Notes: generated from the sequence alone by a model not told the origin. 33,747 nucleotides of DNA from a bacterium (GCA_004298665.1 SCQY01000040.1:1-33747); one strand, 5' to 3'; shown: positions 16,645-27,252, numbered from the stretch's first letter. Translations and numbers: made by a program.

Positions 16645-17151
16645 ATGACGGTCCCGATACCCGACGAGATCTTCGACGGCTCTCTGGAGGGCTACCAGGG
16701 ATTCGACCGGCTGGCCATTCAGACGATCCTCGCACTCAAAGTCACGGCACACCGCTTGGAGAACTGTGCGGGCGCCTGGTTCGACGAATACGGCTTGACG
16801 CCGGCGAAGCTCAACGCACTCATCTGCCTGCGTGCTCACGGCGATCAGCCGATGCGCCTATCGGAGATCGGCGACTACCTCTTCTCCACGCGCGCAAACG
16901 TCACGGGCCTGATCGATGGGCTCGAGCGCGACGGCCTTGTCAAGCGCACTGCCAATCCAGGCGATCGCCGATCGACGCTCGTTTCGCTCACCAGCAAGGG
17001 CCTCAGCCTGCTCGCCCTCATTCTGCCCAAGCATTTCGCCCGTGTCCATCGCATCACGTCCCGCCTCTCTTCATCGGAGCAGCATCAGCTCATCGCACTG
17101 CTGGCTAAGCTCTTCGAAGCGATGGGCGATCTCAACGACTCGAACACGTAG
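16645..17151 (+). CDS. MarR-family transcriptional regulator
   Basis: A 168-residue winged-helix regulator with the MarR layout: an N-terminal dimer helix (QTILALKVTAHRLENCAG), a helix-turn-helix over about residues 55-90 (MRLSEIGDYLFSTRANVTGLI), the family wing motif VKRTANPGDRRSTLVSLTSKG, and C-terminal dimer helices. MarR proteins bind palindromes as dimers and release them on ligand binding. The candidate operator 130 nt upstream fits control of this gene, of tolC behind it and of the divergent exported protein. Start is uncertain: ATG 16645 gives a normal length but a poor ribosome site, while GTG 16537 would add 36 residues that do not look conserved. The tolC start follows after 9 nt. 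Confidence 0.9.
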   Translation: MTVPIPDEIFDGSLEGYQGFDRLAIQTILALKVTAHRLENCAGAWFDEYGLTPAKLNALICLRAHGDQPMRLSEIGDYLFSTRANVTGLIDGLERDGLVKRTANPGDRRSTLVSLTSKGLSLLALILPKHFARVHRITSRLSSSEQHQLIALLAKLFEAMGDLNDSNT

Positions 17152-17160
17152 AGGAGCTCG

Positions 17161-18477
17161 ATGTTTACCGCACTCTTCGCCGCGGCGCTCGTTGCCGCCG
17201 CACCCACCGCTCAGCCAAGCGCCGCGCCCGAACAGACGGTCACGATCTCGCTGAGCCAAGCCGTGAACCGCGGCCTGAGTGAGAACCTCACCTATCTCCG
17301 CGCCCTTGAGAACGTCTCCGCGGCCGTCGCGCGACTCAAGCAGGCACGCGCGCCGGAACTGCCGTTCCTGGTGCTCAAGGACGCGTACAAGTATACCAAC
17401 CCGCTGGCTTCGCTGACGCTTCCGCTCCCGCCGCCCCTAGGACCCGTCGACGTCAAACAGGGGCTGGAGAATGCCAACGATCCTCGCGTCGCGTTGCAGT
17501 ATACGCTATACGACGGCGGGAAGACGGCCTCGCGAGCCGGCGAGGCCGCCGCAGCCCTCGCTTCCATCGAATCGCAGCTGCGCGCCGCGGCCGATGGAAC
17601 CGTCCAGACCGTCTCCGACGGCTACTACCGCCTGCTCGTGGCACGGCGGCTCGCCGGCGTTGCCGACGAAGCACTGCAGGTCGATCAGGCTCACGTGAAA
17701 CAGGCCCAACAGTTCCTGCGTGCGGGAACGGTCGCACGCTCAGACGTCTTGCGCGCCGAGACGACGCTGGCCAACGACCAAGTCTCGGCGATCCGCGCGC
17801 ACAACGCCGCCGATCTCGCGGAATCCTCGCTCGACAGCGCACTCGACTACCCCGTGACGACGCATCTGGTCTTGACCGACTCCGTTGCGCCGAGCATTCC
17901 GGAGATCACGCTCGCGACGCTGCAGACGGCAGCGCATGCCAACCGCGGCGAGCTGCAGGCAGCGCGTTATGCGATCGATGCGGCGCACGCAGCCATCGGC
18001 ATCGCACGCTCCGATGAGATCCCCTCGATCTCGCTGGAGGCCTCCGAGGGCAATGCCCAACCCCAACTCGTCAGCGGCTTCCATGCGCAGTTCATGCTCC
18101 AGCTCGATGCTGTCTGGACGCTCTTCGACCACGGTTTGACCGCCGGCAGGATTCACGAGGCGGAGTCGCAGCTGCGCAATGCAGAGCTCGGATACCGGCA
18201 GACCCAACAGGACGTCGATCTTCAAGTCGAGCAGGCCTATCTCGATCTGCAATCTTCGCACTCGGGGGTCGAGGCGGCGCAGCGCCTCGTCGCCTTCGCG
18301 GAAGAGAACCGCCGGCTTGCCGAGGAGCGCTACAACGCCGGCGTGGGCACCGCCGTCGAGTTGGCCGATGCGCAACTCAACGCGACGTCGGCGCAGCAGG
18401 AGCTGGTGAAAGCCCTGGGCGACCAGCAGACGGCGTTGATCGACGCGCGCTACGCGGCGGGACTGCTGGGCCGATAA
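17161..18477 (+). CDS. TolC-family outer membrane efflux protein
   Basis: A 438-residue protein with a short signal peptide (MFTALFAAALVAAAPTAQP) and two repeats of the TolC/OEP fold, each ending in a long coiled-coil pair: about residues 120-220 (AGEAAAALASIESQL, VKQAQQFLRAGTVARSDVLRAE) and 330-435 (AAQRLVAFAEENRRLAEERYNAGVGT, VELADAQLNATSAQQEL). The motif F/RAGT-SDVL and its echo YNAGVGTAVELADA are typical. It forms a trimeric channel across the outer membrane for efflux or type I secretion. ATG 17161 has GGAG 4 nt upstream. It is placed between marR and the SCO gene, with no inner-membrane pump or periplasmic adaptor in the window, so it must pair with components coded elsewhere. Its presence implies a two-membrane envelope. 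Confidence 0.9.
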   Translation: MFTALFAAALVAAAPTAQPSAAPEQTVTISLSQAVNRGLSENLTYLRALENVSAAVARLKQARAPELPFLVLKDAYKYTNPLASLTLPLPPPLGPVDVKQGLENANDPRVALQYTLYDGGKTASRAGEAAAALASIESQLRAAADGTVQTVSDGYYRLLVARRLAGVADEALQVDQAHVKQAQQFLRAGTVARSDVLRAETTLANDQVSAIRAHNAADLAESSLDSALDYPVTTHLVLTDSVAPSIPEITLATLQTAAHANRGELQAARYAIDAAHAAIGIARSDEIPSISLEASEGNAQPQLVSGFHAQFMLQLDAVWTLFDHGLTAGRIHEAESQLRNAELGYRQTQQDVDLQVEQAYLDLQSSHSGVEAAQRLVAFAEENRRLAEERYNAGVGTAVELADAQLNATSAQQELVKALGDQQTALIDARYAAGLLGR

Positions 18478-18479
18478 GC

Positions 18480-19091
18480 GTGAGCCGCGCGCGCAACCTC
18501 CTCACCGTCACGCTCCTTGCCGCCCTCACCGCCTGCGCCCCGCATGCCGGACCGGCGACGTCCACCGCCGCGGCCGCCGACTATGGACCAGCCCCGGAGT
18601 TCACGCTGCCAAACGTCGCAGGCGGCGCCTTTACGCTGGGCAGCCATCGTGGAAGCGTGGTCGTGCTGAGCTTCACCGCCGCCAACTGCACGGAGGAGTG
18701 CCCCGTACTGGAGGCGATCCTGCAGCGCGCCGCACGCGTCTGGAAGGCACGCGGAACTCTCGATCGCGGGGTGACGATCGCCACGATGGAGATCGATCCC
18801 AAGACAAACGGCATGGCGGCAGAGGCCAAGCTGCGCGCGAAGTGGTGGCCGGCGCCGGGCTGGGCCTTCCTGCGCGGGGACGCCGCGCACACGACGGCCG
18901 TGCTCAACGCGTACCATATTCTCGTGCTCCCTCCGCCCAAGGGGCACGACGACGTCGAGCACACAGTCGAAGTCTACGTAATCGATCCCCAGGGCCGCGA
19001 GAGCGACATCCTCGCCCCCGGGGCGAATCTCTCGCTAGCCGCCCTCGAGCGCGCTGTCGAGCGCGCCTATAAGCCTTCCGGGAAGACGTAA
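18480..19091 (+). CDS. SCO1/SenC-family thioredoxin-like lipoprotein
   Basis: A 203-residue protein with a lipoprotein signal (lipobox LTAC, Cys19) and a thioredoxin-like domain. The copper-binding CxxxC is present as NCTEECP (Cys70, Cys74), and the third ligand is probably His161 in DDVEHTVEVYVID, the usual spacing and context in SCO proteins. SCO proteins deliver copper to, or reduce thiols of, the CuA centre of cytochrome oxidase. No oxidase gene is in the window, so its client is unknown. The GTG at 18480 begins 3 nt after the tolC stop and lacks a clear ribosome site, suggesting translational coupling. Its 3' end overlaps the convergent unknown gene by 25 nt. Confidence 0.85.
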   Translation: MSRARNLLTVTLLAALTACAPHAGPATSTAAAADYGPAPEFTLPNVAGGAFTLGSHRGSVVVLSFTAANCTEECPVLEAILQRAARVWKARGTLDRGVTIATMEIDPKTNGMAAEAKLRAKWWPAPGWAFLRGDAAHTTAVLNAYHILVLPPPKGHDDVEHTVEVYVIDPQGRESDILAPGANLSLAALERAVERAYKPSGKT

Positions 19092-19702
19092 AGGGGCGGC
19101 GTCACCACAGGCTTGCCCACTTCGAGGGTGATCTCCGAGCGCGGTGCCAGCGGGATCGCACGCAGGTCGCCCTGGTAGGCCATGCCATTGACATATGCGT
19201 GCACCTCGCCCGTGCGGCCGGCGATATCGTCGGGCGCCAACTCCTGCCCCCAGATGGCGAAGAATTGGCCCAGCGTGTAGGCGCCGTTGGGTTCAGGCGA
19301 CTCGATGTGGATCAGGCCCGTGGCATCGTGGGTGTGAAGCCAGTAGAGACAACCCTGGTTCTTGGGTTTCATGACGATCCCGATATACTGGGGCAGCGCC
19401 GTCTGCACGCCGTTGAAGAACAGCGTAAGGTGCACGTGCTGGTGCTTGGCAAGCATCTCCTGAACGTTGCACTCGACACCGTCGACCGTCTGTCCCCTGC
19501 CGCCGCTGGCCGTATCGCTATCCGCGAAGGCGGCCTTGCCGATCGTCGTCCCTTGGATGATGGGCGTCCCCTGCGGCGCGGGCGTCGCCGTTGCGCCGGC
19601 CGGCACTGCGACACTGTACGAATGGCGGACGCCCAGGGCGACGCCAACCACGATCAGCAAGCTGACGAGGGTGACGGCGATCGCCGGTCCGGAAGGCTTC
19701 AT
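19067..19702 (-). CDS. Unknown membrane-anchored, exported His/Cys-rich protein
   Basis: A 211-residue protein with one N-terminal hydrophobic helix (residues 7-25) and the rest outside the cytoplasm after a Pro/Ala/Thr-rich linker. The conserved-looking core carries possible metal ligands: Cys78; His87, His89, His91 in KHQHVHLTLFFNG; Cys118 in CLYWLHTHD; His123, His125; and His132 in LIHIESPE. It then reads YTLGQFFAIWGQ. The spacing H-x-H-x-H and H-x-H with two cysteines suggests a metal site, perhaps copper, in line with the SCO gene that overlaps its 3' end convergently. The ATG overlaps the dehydrogenase stop by 4 nt (ATGA), so the two are coupled. I do not know a named family; the function is open. 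Confidence 0.75.
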   Translation of the reverse strand: MKPSGPAIAVTLVSLLIVVGVALGVRHSYSVAVPAGATATPAPQGTPIIQGTTIGKAAFADSDTASGGRGQTVDGVECNVQEMLAKHQHVHLTLFFNGVQTALPQYIGIVMKPKNQGCLYWLHTHDATGLIHIESPEPNGAYTLGQFFAIWGQELAPDDIAGRTGEVHAYVNGMAYQGDLRAIPLAPRSEITLEVGKPVVTPPLYVFPEGL

Positions 19703-20706
19703 GCGATCCGCACCACGACCTTGCCGAACTGCTCCGAGCGCTCCAGAAGCGCGAACCCTTCGCCTGCCGATTCCAGCGGCAGGACGCGATCGACAGCCGG
19801 AACGATGTTGGCGCGCTCGACGAGCGCGAGCATCTGCGCAAAGTCTCGCGGGCTGCCCATCGTCGTCCCTTCGATGCGGATCTGCCGGAAGAAGACCAGT
19901 GCGGCGGGCACCGTCCAGTTGCCCAGCGTCGCGCCGTAGGCCACGATGCGCCCGGTGTTCGCCATGGCTTTGACGACTTCGGCAAACGTTTCGCCGCCGA
20001 CGGAGTCTACGGCCAGCGCGACGCCCGCGCCGCCCGTGGCTTCGCGTACCGCCTTCGACCAGTCGCCGTTGGAGATGTTGACGACGGCGTCGGCTCCCAG
20101 CCGCTTGGCGTGCTCCAGTTTCTCGTCGCTGCGCGAGGTGGCAACGACTTTGGCGCCGAGCGCTTTGGCAAACTCCAGGACGTACGTCTGCACGCCGCCG
20201 CCGATGCCGGTGGCCAAGAGCCACTCACCGGCCTCCAGCCGGCCTTTGGAGACGACGGAACGGTATGCGGTCAACCCCGCCAGCGGAAGCGCCGCCGCGT
20301 GCTCGAAGTCCAAGTGCGCCGGCATTGCGAAGACGCATGCTTCGGGAACCACGATGCGCTCGGCCAGCGTGCCCTGATCGGGCATGCCCAGAATACGGAA
20401 GCCGCCGCCGGGGAAGTCCTCACGCTCGCCCCATCCGACCTCCGGGAGGATGATGACCCGATCGCCCTGCTTCCAGCGCGTGACGCCGGCTCCGACGCCG
20501 TCGACTTCGCCGGCGCCGTCGGAGCCGGCGACGCACGGAAACTGGATCTTCGGGTAGAGCCCCACGGTGATGAAGTAGTCGCGACGGTTGAGCGCCGCGG
20601 CGCGAAGGCGAATCGAAACCTGACCCGGCCCAAGCTGGGGATCGGGCCATTCCTTGACGGTGACGCCGGCGGGGCCGGACTTATCGCTGATGACGACTGC
20701 ACGCAT
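19699..20706 (-). CDS. Zinc-less medium-chain dehydrogenase, quinone-oxidoreductase-like
   Basis: A 335-residue MDR-superfamily protein: GroES-like domain (residues ~1-125; LRAAALNRRDYFITVGLYP, GSDGAGEVDGVGAGV, GDRVII) and a Rossmann domain (~126-290) with the NADPH-type loop GIGGGVQTYVLEFAKALGAKV and serine/arginine after strand 2 (TSRSDEK), which favours NADPH. The cysteines that hold structural and catalytic zinc in alcohol dehydrogenases are absent, pointing to quinone or enone reduction. It starts 50 nt after the hydrolase and overlaps the next gene by 4 nt. The substrate is not evident from the neighbours. Confidence 0.88.
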   Translation of the reverse strand: MRAVVISDKSGPAGVTVKEWPDPQLGPGQVSIRLRAAALNRRDYFITVGLYPKIQFPCVAGSDGAGEVDGVGAGVTRWKQGDRVIILPEVGWGEREDFPGGGFRILGMPDQGTLAERIVVPEACVFAMPAHLDFEHAAALPLAGLTAYRSVVSKGRLEAGEWLLATGIGGGVQTYVLEFAKALGAKVVATSRSDEKLEHAKRLGADAVVNISNGDWSKAVREATGGAGVALAVDSVGGETFAEVVKAMANTGRIVAYGATLGNWTVPAALVFFRQIRIEGTTMGSPRDFAQMLALVERANIVPAVDRVLPLESAGEGFALLERSEQFGKVVVRIA

Positions 20707-20756
20707 GGCCCGGTTGTTTGCGAGTTCCGCTGCGGCGCTCCTGCTCGCCGACGCAG

Positions 20757-21527
20757 TCAGACGAAGCGCGCGAGCACCTCGGCAAGCTCAGCGGGAGCCT
20801 CGATCGGCACATTGTGACCCACTCCGCGCAGCGTCATGAAGCGGCATCCGGGTATCGCCTGAGCGACGTCGCGCTTGACGCGGCTGGGCGGCACGAGCGG
20901 GTCACGCTCTCCGGCAACGGCAAGCGTAGGGAGCGCGATCTCGCCGAGCCGCTCGGAGAAGTCAACGTTCCGTCCGTGGTCGTACCACCCGAACCATGCT
21001 TCGCGCTGGGCGATCAGCGCGTCGTCGACGATGCGCTCGAGCGTGGGCAGCGGTACTTCGCGCACCATGGCCGCATGCTGGAACCGCTCGATACGCTCGC
21101 GCGATCCGTAGGCATCGAGCGCCATCTGGCGATGGCGCGCGCTGGCCGTATAGCTGTGCGCCGTCCCCGGCGTGATCAGCGCGAGCTTGGCGAGATTGCG
21201 CGGCGGATCGATCGCTGCATATTGCGCGACTTTTCCGCCCATAGAGTGCGCGACCACGGTGACGGGTGCCTCCACGGAGGCGATTGCGGCGCGCAAGTCG
21301 CCCGCGTAGCCCTCGAGATCGTGGCCCTCGAGCGGACGGTCGCTGCGTCCAGCTCCGCGGAAGTCGAGCAGATGCAACGTGAACGCTGCGGCGTCGAAGC
21401 GCTCGACGAGGTCGTACCACATGCGCCGCGAGCTGATCCACCCGTGAGCGAAGAGCATGTGACGCGGTCCGCTGCCGCGGACCTCGACGTGAAGCTTCAC
21501 GCCGCCGTTGTCGATGAAACGATCCAC
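20757..21527 (-). CDS. Alpha/beta-hydrolase
   Basis: A 256-residue alpha/beta-hydrolase. It has the oxyanion region AHGWISS (residues 27-33), the LDFRGAGRSD motif, the nucleophile elbow VAHSMGG with Ser95, the acid probably Asp in GERDPLVPP, and His in GVGHNVPIEAP. Members hydrolyse esters, amides, lactones or C-C bonds, and the sequence does not decide which. The GTG at 21527 gives a start with the usual short lead to the first strand (VDRFIDNGGVKLHVEV); a ribosome site is weak. It lies 40 nt after the ABC-F gene and 50 nt before the dehydrogenase, so it is probably part of the purF-led transcript. Confidence 0.88.
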   Translation of the reverse strand: MDRFIDNGGVKLHVEVRGSGPRHMLFAHGWISSRRMWYDLVERFDAAAFTLHLLDFRGAGRSDRPLEGHDLEGYAGDLRAAIASVEAPVTVVAHSMGGKVAQYAAIDPPRNLAKLALITPGTAHSYTASARHRQMALDAYGSRERIERFQHAAMVREVPLPTLERIVDDALIAQREAWFGWYDHGRNVDFSERLGEIALPTLAVAGERDPLVPPSRVKRDVAQAIPGCRFMTLRGVGHNVPIEAPAELAEVLARFV

Positions 21528-21567
21528 GGATTGGTTGGTTGTTCCAACGCCGCTATGGACCCTGTCG

Positions 21568-23472
<1,905 letters not shown>

Positions 23473-23476
23473 GCGA

Positions 23477-24946
23477 TCAGAAAGCAGAACGGCCGGCGGA
23501 GAGCACGGGCTCGGGTCTGCTCACGATGCGCCCGTCGCGCTCGACGTCGTCCGCGATCACTTCGGGATAGCGGCCCGTCAGACAGCCCGTGCAGAAGTCG
23601 TTGGCTGGGCGGCCCGTCGAGGCCAGCAAACCCTGCAGGCTGAGATACCCCAGCGAATCGGCGCCAATGTGCGCTCGAATCTCCTCCACGCTCTGGTTGG
23701 CGGCGATCAGCTCCTCGTAGCTCGCCGTGTCGACACCCAAGTAGCACGGGTGGATCATCGGCGGCGAAGTGATCCGCACGTGCACTTGAACGGCGCCTGC
23801 CTCGCGAATGAGCTTCACGATGTTACCCGTCGTCGTGCCGCGCACGATCGAGTCGTCCACCACGACCACGCGTTTGCCGCGCAAATTCTCGGCCAGAGCG
23901 TTGAACTTGAGCTTGACGCCCCGCGCGCGCATGCTCTGGTCGGGGCTGATGAAGGTACGGCCGATGTAGCGGTTCTTGATCAAGCCCTCGACGTACGGCA
24001 AGGCGCTGCGCTCGGCATAGCCGATTCCGCCGGGAACCGCGCTGTCGGGCACGGCCATCACCACGTCGGCATCGGCGGGCTGCTCCTGGGCCAGGCGGCG
24101 GCCCATGGCGCAACGTGCCGTGTAGATCGAGCTGCCGGCCATGATCGAGTCCGGCCGCGCGAAGTAGATGTACTCGAAGACGCAGAAGGCGGACGCACGC
24201 GCCACCTCGGAGCGCGCCGAGCGCACTCCCGCGTCGTCGACGCAGATGATCTCGCCGGGCTCGATCTCGCGCACCAGCTCCGCGCCAACCGTACTCAGCG
24301 CACAGGACTCGCTGGCAATGACCCAGCCTTCGCCGAGGCGGCCCAGACAGAGCGGCCGGATGCCCCACGGGTCGCGGAAGGCGATCAGCTTGTCGGCCGT
24401 GGTCAGCACGATGGAATACGAGCCTTCCAAGAGCGGCATCAGGCCGCGAATGCGTGCGACGATGTCGTCCCCCGGCTCCCGCGCCAGCAGTCTGGCCACG
24501 ACTTCGGAGTCCGACTCCGCTTGGAAGCGGGCTTCGGGCGGGAGGAGCGCGCGCAGCCGATCGGTGTTGGTGAGATTTCCGTTATGAGCGAGAGCGAAAT
24601 CGCCCCACGGTGACGGCTCGAGCAGCGGCTGCGCGTTGACCACGAGCGAGCTGCCGGTGGTGGAATAGCGGGTGTGGCCGCAGGCCACGTATCCCGTCAG
24701 ACGCGAGAGGATCTGCTCGTCGAAGATGGCGCCGATGAGCCCCATCTCGCGGTGACACGCGATGCTGTGCCCGTCACCGACGGCGATGCCGGCAGATTCC
24801 TGGCCGCGGTGCTGCAGCGCGTACAGGCCGAAGTACGCGATGCGCGCGACGTCGGCACCGCGCATGCGCACGCCGAGGACTCCGCATTTCTCCTGGAGGG
24901 ACTCTCCGCCGGAATGCGGTGCCTCTTCGTCGAACGCTCGCGCCAT
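23477..24946 (-). CDS. purF: Amidophosphoribosyltransferase
   Basis: A 489-residue enzyme catalysing the first committed step of purine synthesis, PRPP + glutamine to 5-phosphoribosylamine. The N-terminal nucleophile domain begins at EKCGVLGV, with Cys21 exposed after removal of a 20-residue propeptide. CGHTRYSTTG and AHNGNLTN belong to the glutaminase site. The PRPP motif is VVVVDDSIVRGTTT. Cysteines in FCVFEYIYFARPDS, HPCYLGVDT and FCTGCLTGRYP match the four ligands of the 4Fe-4S cluster of the Bacillus-type enzyme, so this is the cluster-containing, oxygen-sensitive form. It heads a minus-strand unit with the ABC-F gene. The purD and guaA genes lie about 8 kb away rather than in the same operon. 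Confidence 0.97.
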   Translation of the reverse strand: MARAFDEEAPHSGGESLQEKCGVLGVRMRGADVARIAYFGLYALQHRGQESAGIAVGDGHSIACHREMGLIGAIFDEQILSRLTGYVACGHTRYSTTGSSLVVNAQPLLEPSPWGDFALAHNGNLTNTDRLRALLPPEARFQAESDSEVVARLLAREPGDDIVARIRGLMPLLEGSYSIVLTTADKLIAFRDPWGIRPLCLGRLGEGWVIASESCALSTVGAELVREIEPGEIICVDDAGVRSARSEVARASAFCVFEYIYFARPDSIMAGSSIYTARCAMGRRLAQEQPADADVVMAVPDSAVPGGIGYAERSALPYVEGLIKNRYIGRTFISPDQSMRARGVKLKFNALAENLRGKRVVVVDDSIVRGTTTGNIVKLIREAGAVQVHVRITSPPMIHPCYLGVDTASYEELIAANQSVEEIRAHIGADSLGYLSLQGLLASTGRPANDFCTGCLTGRYPEVIADDVERDGRIVSRPEPVLSAGRSAF

Positions 24947-25000
24947 CGTTTCTCGCTATTCGAAGCGCGCGGGTCCGACTCTTCCCCGCGGCAGAGCAGC

Positions 25001-25705
25001 CTACGGCGTTCGTTCGATCGGACGGTGGCCCAATGCCGCGGAGATCTCCTGCGCTGCGGAGGCGACGCGCGCGGCATACCGCTCTGCTTGCCCACGGCCG
25101 AAGCGATCGAGCGGACCGGTGACGTCGAGCGCAGCCACGAGGCGAGCTTCGGCATCGAAGATGCCGGCGGCGACGCCGCAGGCATTGGGGACCCGCTCTG
25201 CGCGCGTAATCACCGCGCCGGCACGCCATGCCTGTGCCGGCGTCATCGAGAGAATCCGTCCCGCCGCCCCGCGGTCGAGCGGCATGCGCTGGCCCACGTT
25301 GACCACCAGGCGCATGTCGTGCGACGACTCCAGACGCTCGATGCAGTAACGCGCATCTCCTTCGCGCACGTAGAGCCCCACGGTCTCGTTGACTTCGTCG
25401 CGCAGCCGCTCCATGACGGGGCGCGCTAGGCGCGGGACACCGTGGTCGGCATCGTACGCGCGCGCAAGCATCAGCACTTTCGCGCCCAGTGCGTAGCGCC
25501 CGGAGCGCTGATCCTGACGCAAGTAACCACAGTCGCGCAGCGTAGCCAGGAGCCGGTGCGCGGTGGACTTGGCGAGCCCAAGCATCATCGCCGCTTCTCC
25601 GACGCTCACTTCACGGCGCTCGGGCGTATAGAGATCGAGCAGCGTCGCGGCCCGCGCCACCGTCTGTGCTCCCTCGCTCGTAGCACGCTTCACGTATTTT
25701 GACAT
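25001..25705 (-). CDS. IclR-family transcriptional regulator
   Basis: A 234-residue regulator with the IclR plan: a winged helix at residues ~14-75 (QTVARAATLLDLYTPERREV, then VGEAAMMLGLAKSTAHRLL, GRYALGAKVL) and a GAF-like effector domain (~85-230; MERLRDEVNETVGLYVREGD, MPLDRGAAGRIL). IclR proteins sense small acids and act on the adjacent catabolic genes. It is divergent from the PLP decarboxylase, 84 nt apart. A candidate operator begins at its start codon and recurs before the CoA-transferase, so it probably controls both itself and that pathway. The ATG at 25705 has only a weak ribosome site. Confidence 0.92.
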   Translation of the reverse strand: MSKYVKRATSEGAQTVARAATLLDLYTPERREVSVGEAAMMLGLAKSTAHRLLATLRDCGYLRQDQRSGRYALGAKVLMLARAYDADHGVPRLARPVMERLRDEVNETVGLYVREGDARYCIERLESSHDMRLVVNVGQRMPLDRGAAGRILSMTPAQAWRAGAVITRAERVPNACGVAAGIFDAEARLVAALDVTGPLDRFGRGQAERYAARVASAAQEISAALGHRPIERTP

Positions 25706-25719
25706 TCCGTTAAGTGGGA
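25703..25719. promoter_or_regulatory. Candidate IclR operator at the iclR start
   Basis: Plus-strand CATTCCGTTAAGTGGGA. The core TTCCGTTAAGTGGGA (25705-25719) is an imperfect palindrome. It matches TTCCATTAATTGGAA at 27270-27284 in 12 of 15 positions, and its first 14 nt match the minus strand of 27253-27266 in 13 of 14. IclR-type sites often pair TTCC/TGGAA half-sites in this way. It touches the iclR start codon, so binding would block the gene itself. Confidence 0.55.
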
Positions 25720-25766
25720 CGGTGGCCCTGCCACGGAGCGGCGTTCTTTCGAGGAGGCATCCTGCC

Positions 25767-25796
25767 GTGACGCGAAGCCGCGCCACCCCATGTTGA
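25767..25796 (+). other. Possible 9-codon leader ORF before the decarboxylase
   Basis: GAGGAGG at 25751-25757 lies 9 nt before a GTG that opens nine codons (M-T-R-S-R-A-T-P-C) and a TGA at 25794-25796. The TGA overlaps the decarboxylase ATG at 25790. The main ATG has no ribosome site of its own, so coupling through this leader is plausible. Short ORFs like this also arise by chance. Confidence 0.35.
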
Positions 25797-27214
25797 ATGA
25801 CGATCGAGACTTCCGCCGCGCGCTCGAACGCGCGAGCGCCTGGGTCGCACGCTATTTCGAAGACGTCGCCGACCTTCCCGTGCTCTCCCGTTCGCGCCCG
25901 GGAGAGATCGCCGCACGCCTCCCCGCGGCGATGCCCGAAGAGGGCGAGTCGTTCGACGCTCTGCTCGACGACTTCGAGAGCATCGTGCTGCCCGGTATCA
26001 CGCATTGGAACCATCCGCGCTTCTTCGCCTACTTCGCCATCACGGGGTCGGAGCCGGGCATCTTGGGTGAGCTGCTCAGCGCCGCGCTCAACGTCAACGC
26101 GATGCTCTGGCGCACCTCGCCGGCAGCCACCGAGATCGAGGAAACCGCATTGCGCTGGCTGCGCCGGGCACTGGGCATCCCAGAGCGCTTCTTCGGCGTC
26201 GTCTACGATACGGCCAGCGTCTCGGGGCTCCACGCGCTGGCAGCGGCACGCGAGTCGCTCGATCTGGACATTCGCAACCGGGGCGCGAGCGGTCGCGATC
26301 TTCCCGCGCTGCGCGTCTATTGTACGGAGCAGACCCACTCGCACGTCGAGAAAGATGCGATCCTGCTGGGGATCGGCCGAGAGAACGTCGTCAAAGTCCC
26401 CACGGACGATGCCTTCCGCATGGACCCGCGTGCGCTCGCGCAGCTGCTCGGCGAGGATCGAGCCGCCGGGCACCTGCCGATGTGCGTGGCCGCCACGATC
26501 GGCACCACGTCCACGACGTCCATCGATCCCGTGCCGGAGATCGCACGGATCTGCAAAGAGGCCAACGTCTGGCTCCATGTCGACGCGGCCTACGCCGGGC
26601 CCGCGGCCATCGTCCCAGAGCTCGCCTGCCTGATGGACGGCGTCGAGCACGCCGATTCGCTGGTGGTCAACCCGCACAAGTGGATGTTCGTGCCCGTCGA
26701 TCTCTCCGTGCTCTACACGCCGCACGAGGAACTGCTGCGCCGCGCCTTCAGCCTCGTGCCCGCATATCTCGAGACGCCGGAGAGCGACGTGCGCAACTAC
26801 ATGGACTACGGCGTGCAGCTGGGGCGGCGATTCCGCGGGCTCAAGCTCTGGTTCGTCCTGCGCTCCTACGGGCGCCGCCGTCTGATCGAGCTGCTGCGCG
26901 GCCACGTCGCCATGGCCCAGGCATTGGCGGGTTGGATCGAGGCGGAGCCCGACTTCGAGATCCTGGCTCCGCATCCGCTCTCGGTGGTCTGCTTCCGTCA
27001 CGTCCCGCCACGCCTGCGCAACGACCGCGCAGCGCTGGACGCCCACAACGCGGCGCTTGCAGAGCGCGTCAACAGCACCGGCTTCGCCTTCATCTCGACG
27101 ACCCGGCTACGGGGTGCGACGACGCTGCGCGTAGCCATCGGCAATGCTCGCACGAGCGAGCGCGACGTCCGCGAGACATGGGAGCTGATCGCGAAATCCG
27201 CGCACGAAGGATAG
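25790..27214 (+). CDS. PLP-dependent group II amino acid decarboxylase-like protein
   Basis: A 474-residue fold-type I PLP enzyme of the aromatic-L-amino-acid decarboxylase group. The cofactor lysine is Lys297 in VNPHKWMF. The PLP ring is faced by His183 in QTHSHVEKDA, and the pyridine nitrogen is bound by Asp265 in HVDAAYAG. HPRFFAYF near residues 75-82 is typical. At the usual SEA(N/T)L loop it reads TASVSGLHAL, so the substrate carboxylate contacts may differ. Members release CO2 from Trp, Tyr, Dopa, Glu or similar; the substrate cannot be chosen from sequence. ATG 25790 is the first in-frame start. It is divergent from iclR and is followed after about 60 nt by the CoA-transferase, probably under the same regulator. 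Confidence 0.88.
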   Translation: MLNDDRDFRRALERASAWVARYFEDVADLPVLSRSRPGEIAARLPAAMPEEGESFDALLDDFESIVLPGITHWNHPRFFAYFAITGSEPGILGELLSAALNVNAMLWRTSPAATEIEETALRWLRRALGIPERFFGVVYDTASVSGLHALAAARESLDLDIRNRGASGRDLPALRVYCTEQTHSHVEKDAILLGIGRENVVKVPTDDAFRMDPRALAQLLGEDRAAGHLPMCVAATIGTTSTTSIDPVPEIARICKEANVWLHVDAAYAGPAAIVPELACLMDGVEHADSLVVNPHKWMFVPVDLSVLYTPHEELLRRAFSLVPAYLETPESDVRNYMDYGVQLGRRFRGLKLWFVLRSYGRRRLIELLRGHVAMAQALAGWIEAEPDFEILAPHPLSVVCFRHVPPRLRNDRAALDAHNAALAERVNSTGFAFISTTRLRGATTLRVAIGNARTSERDVRETWELIAKSAHEG

Positions 27215-27252
27215 CGAGGAGCCGCTTCGATGGTCAGCGAAGCCCCGTTCAG

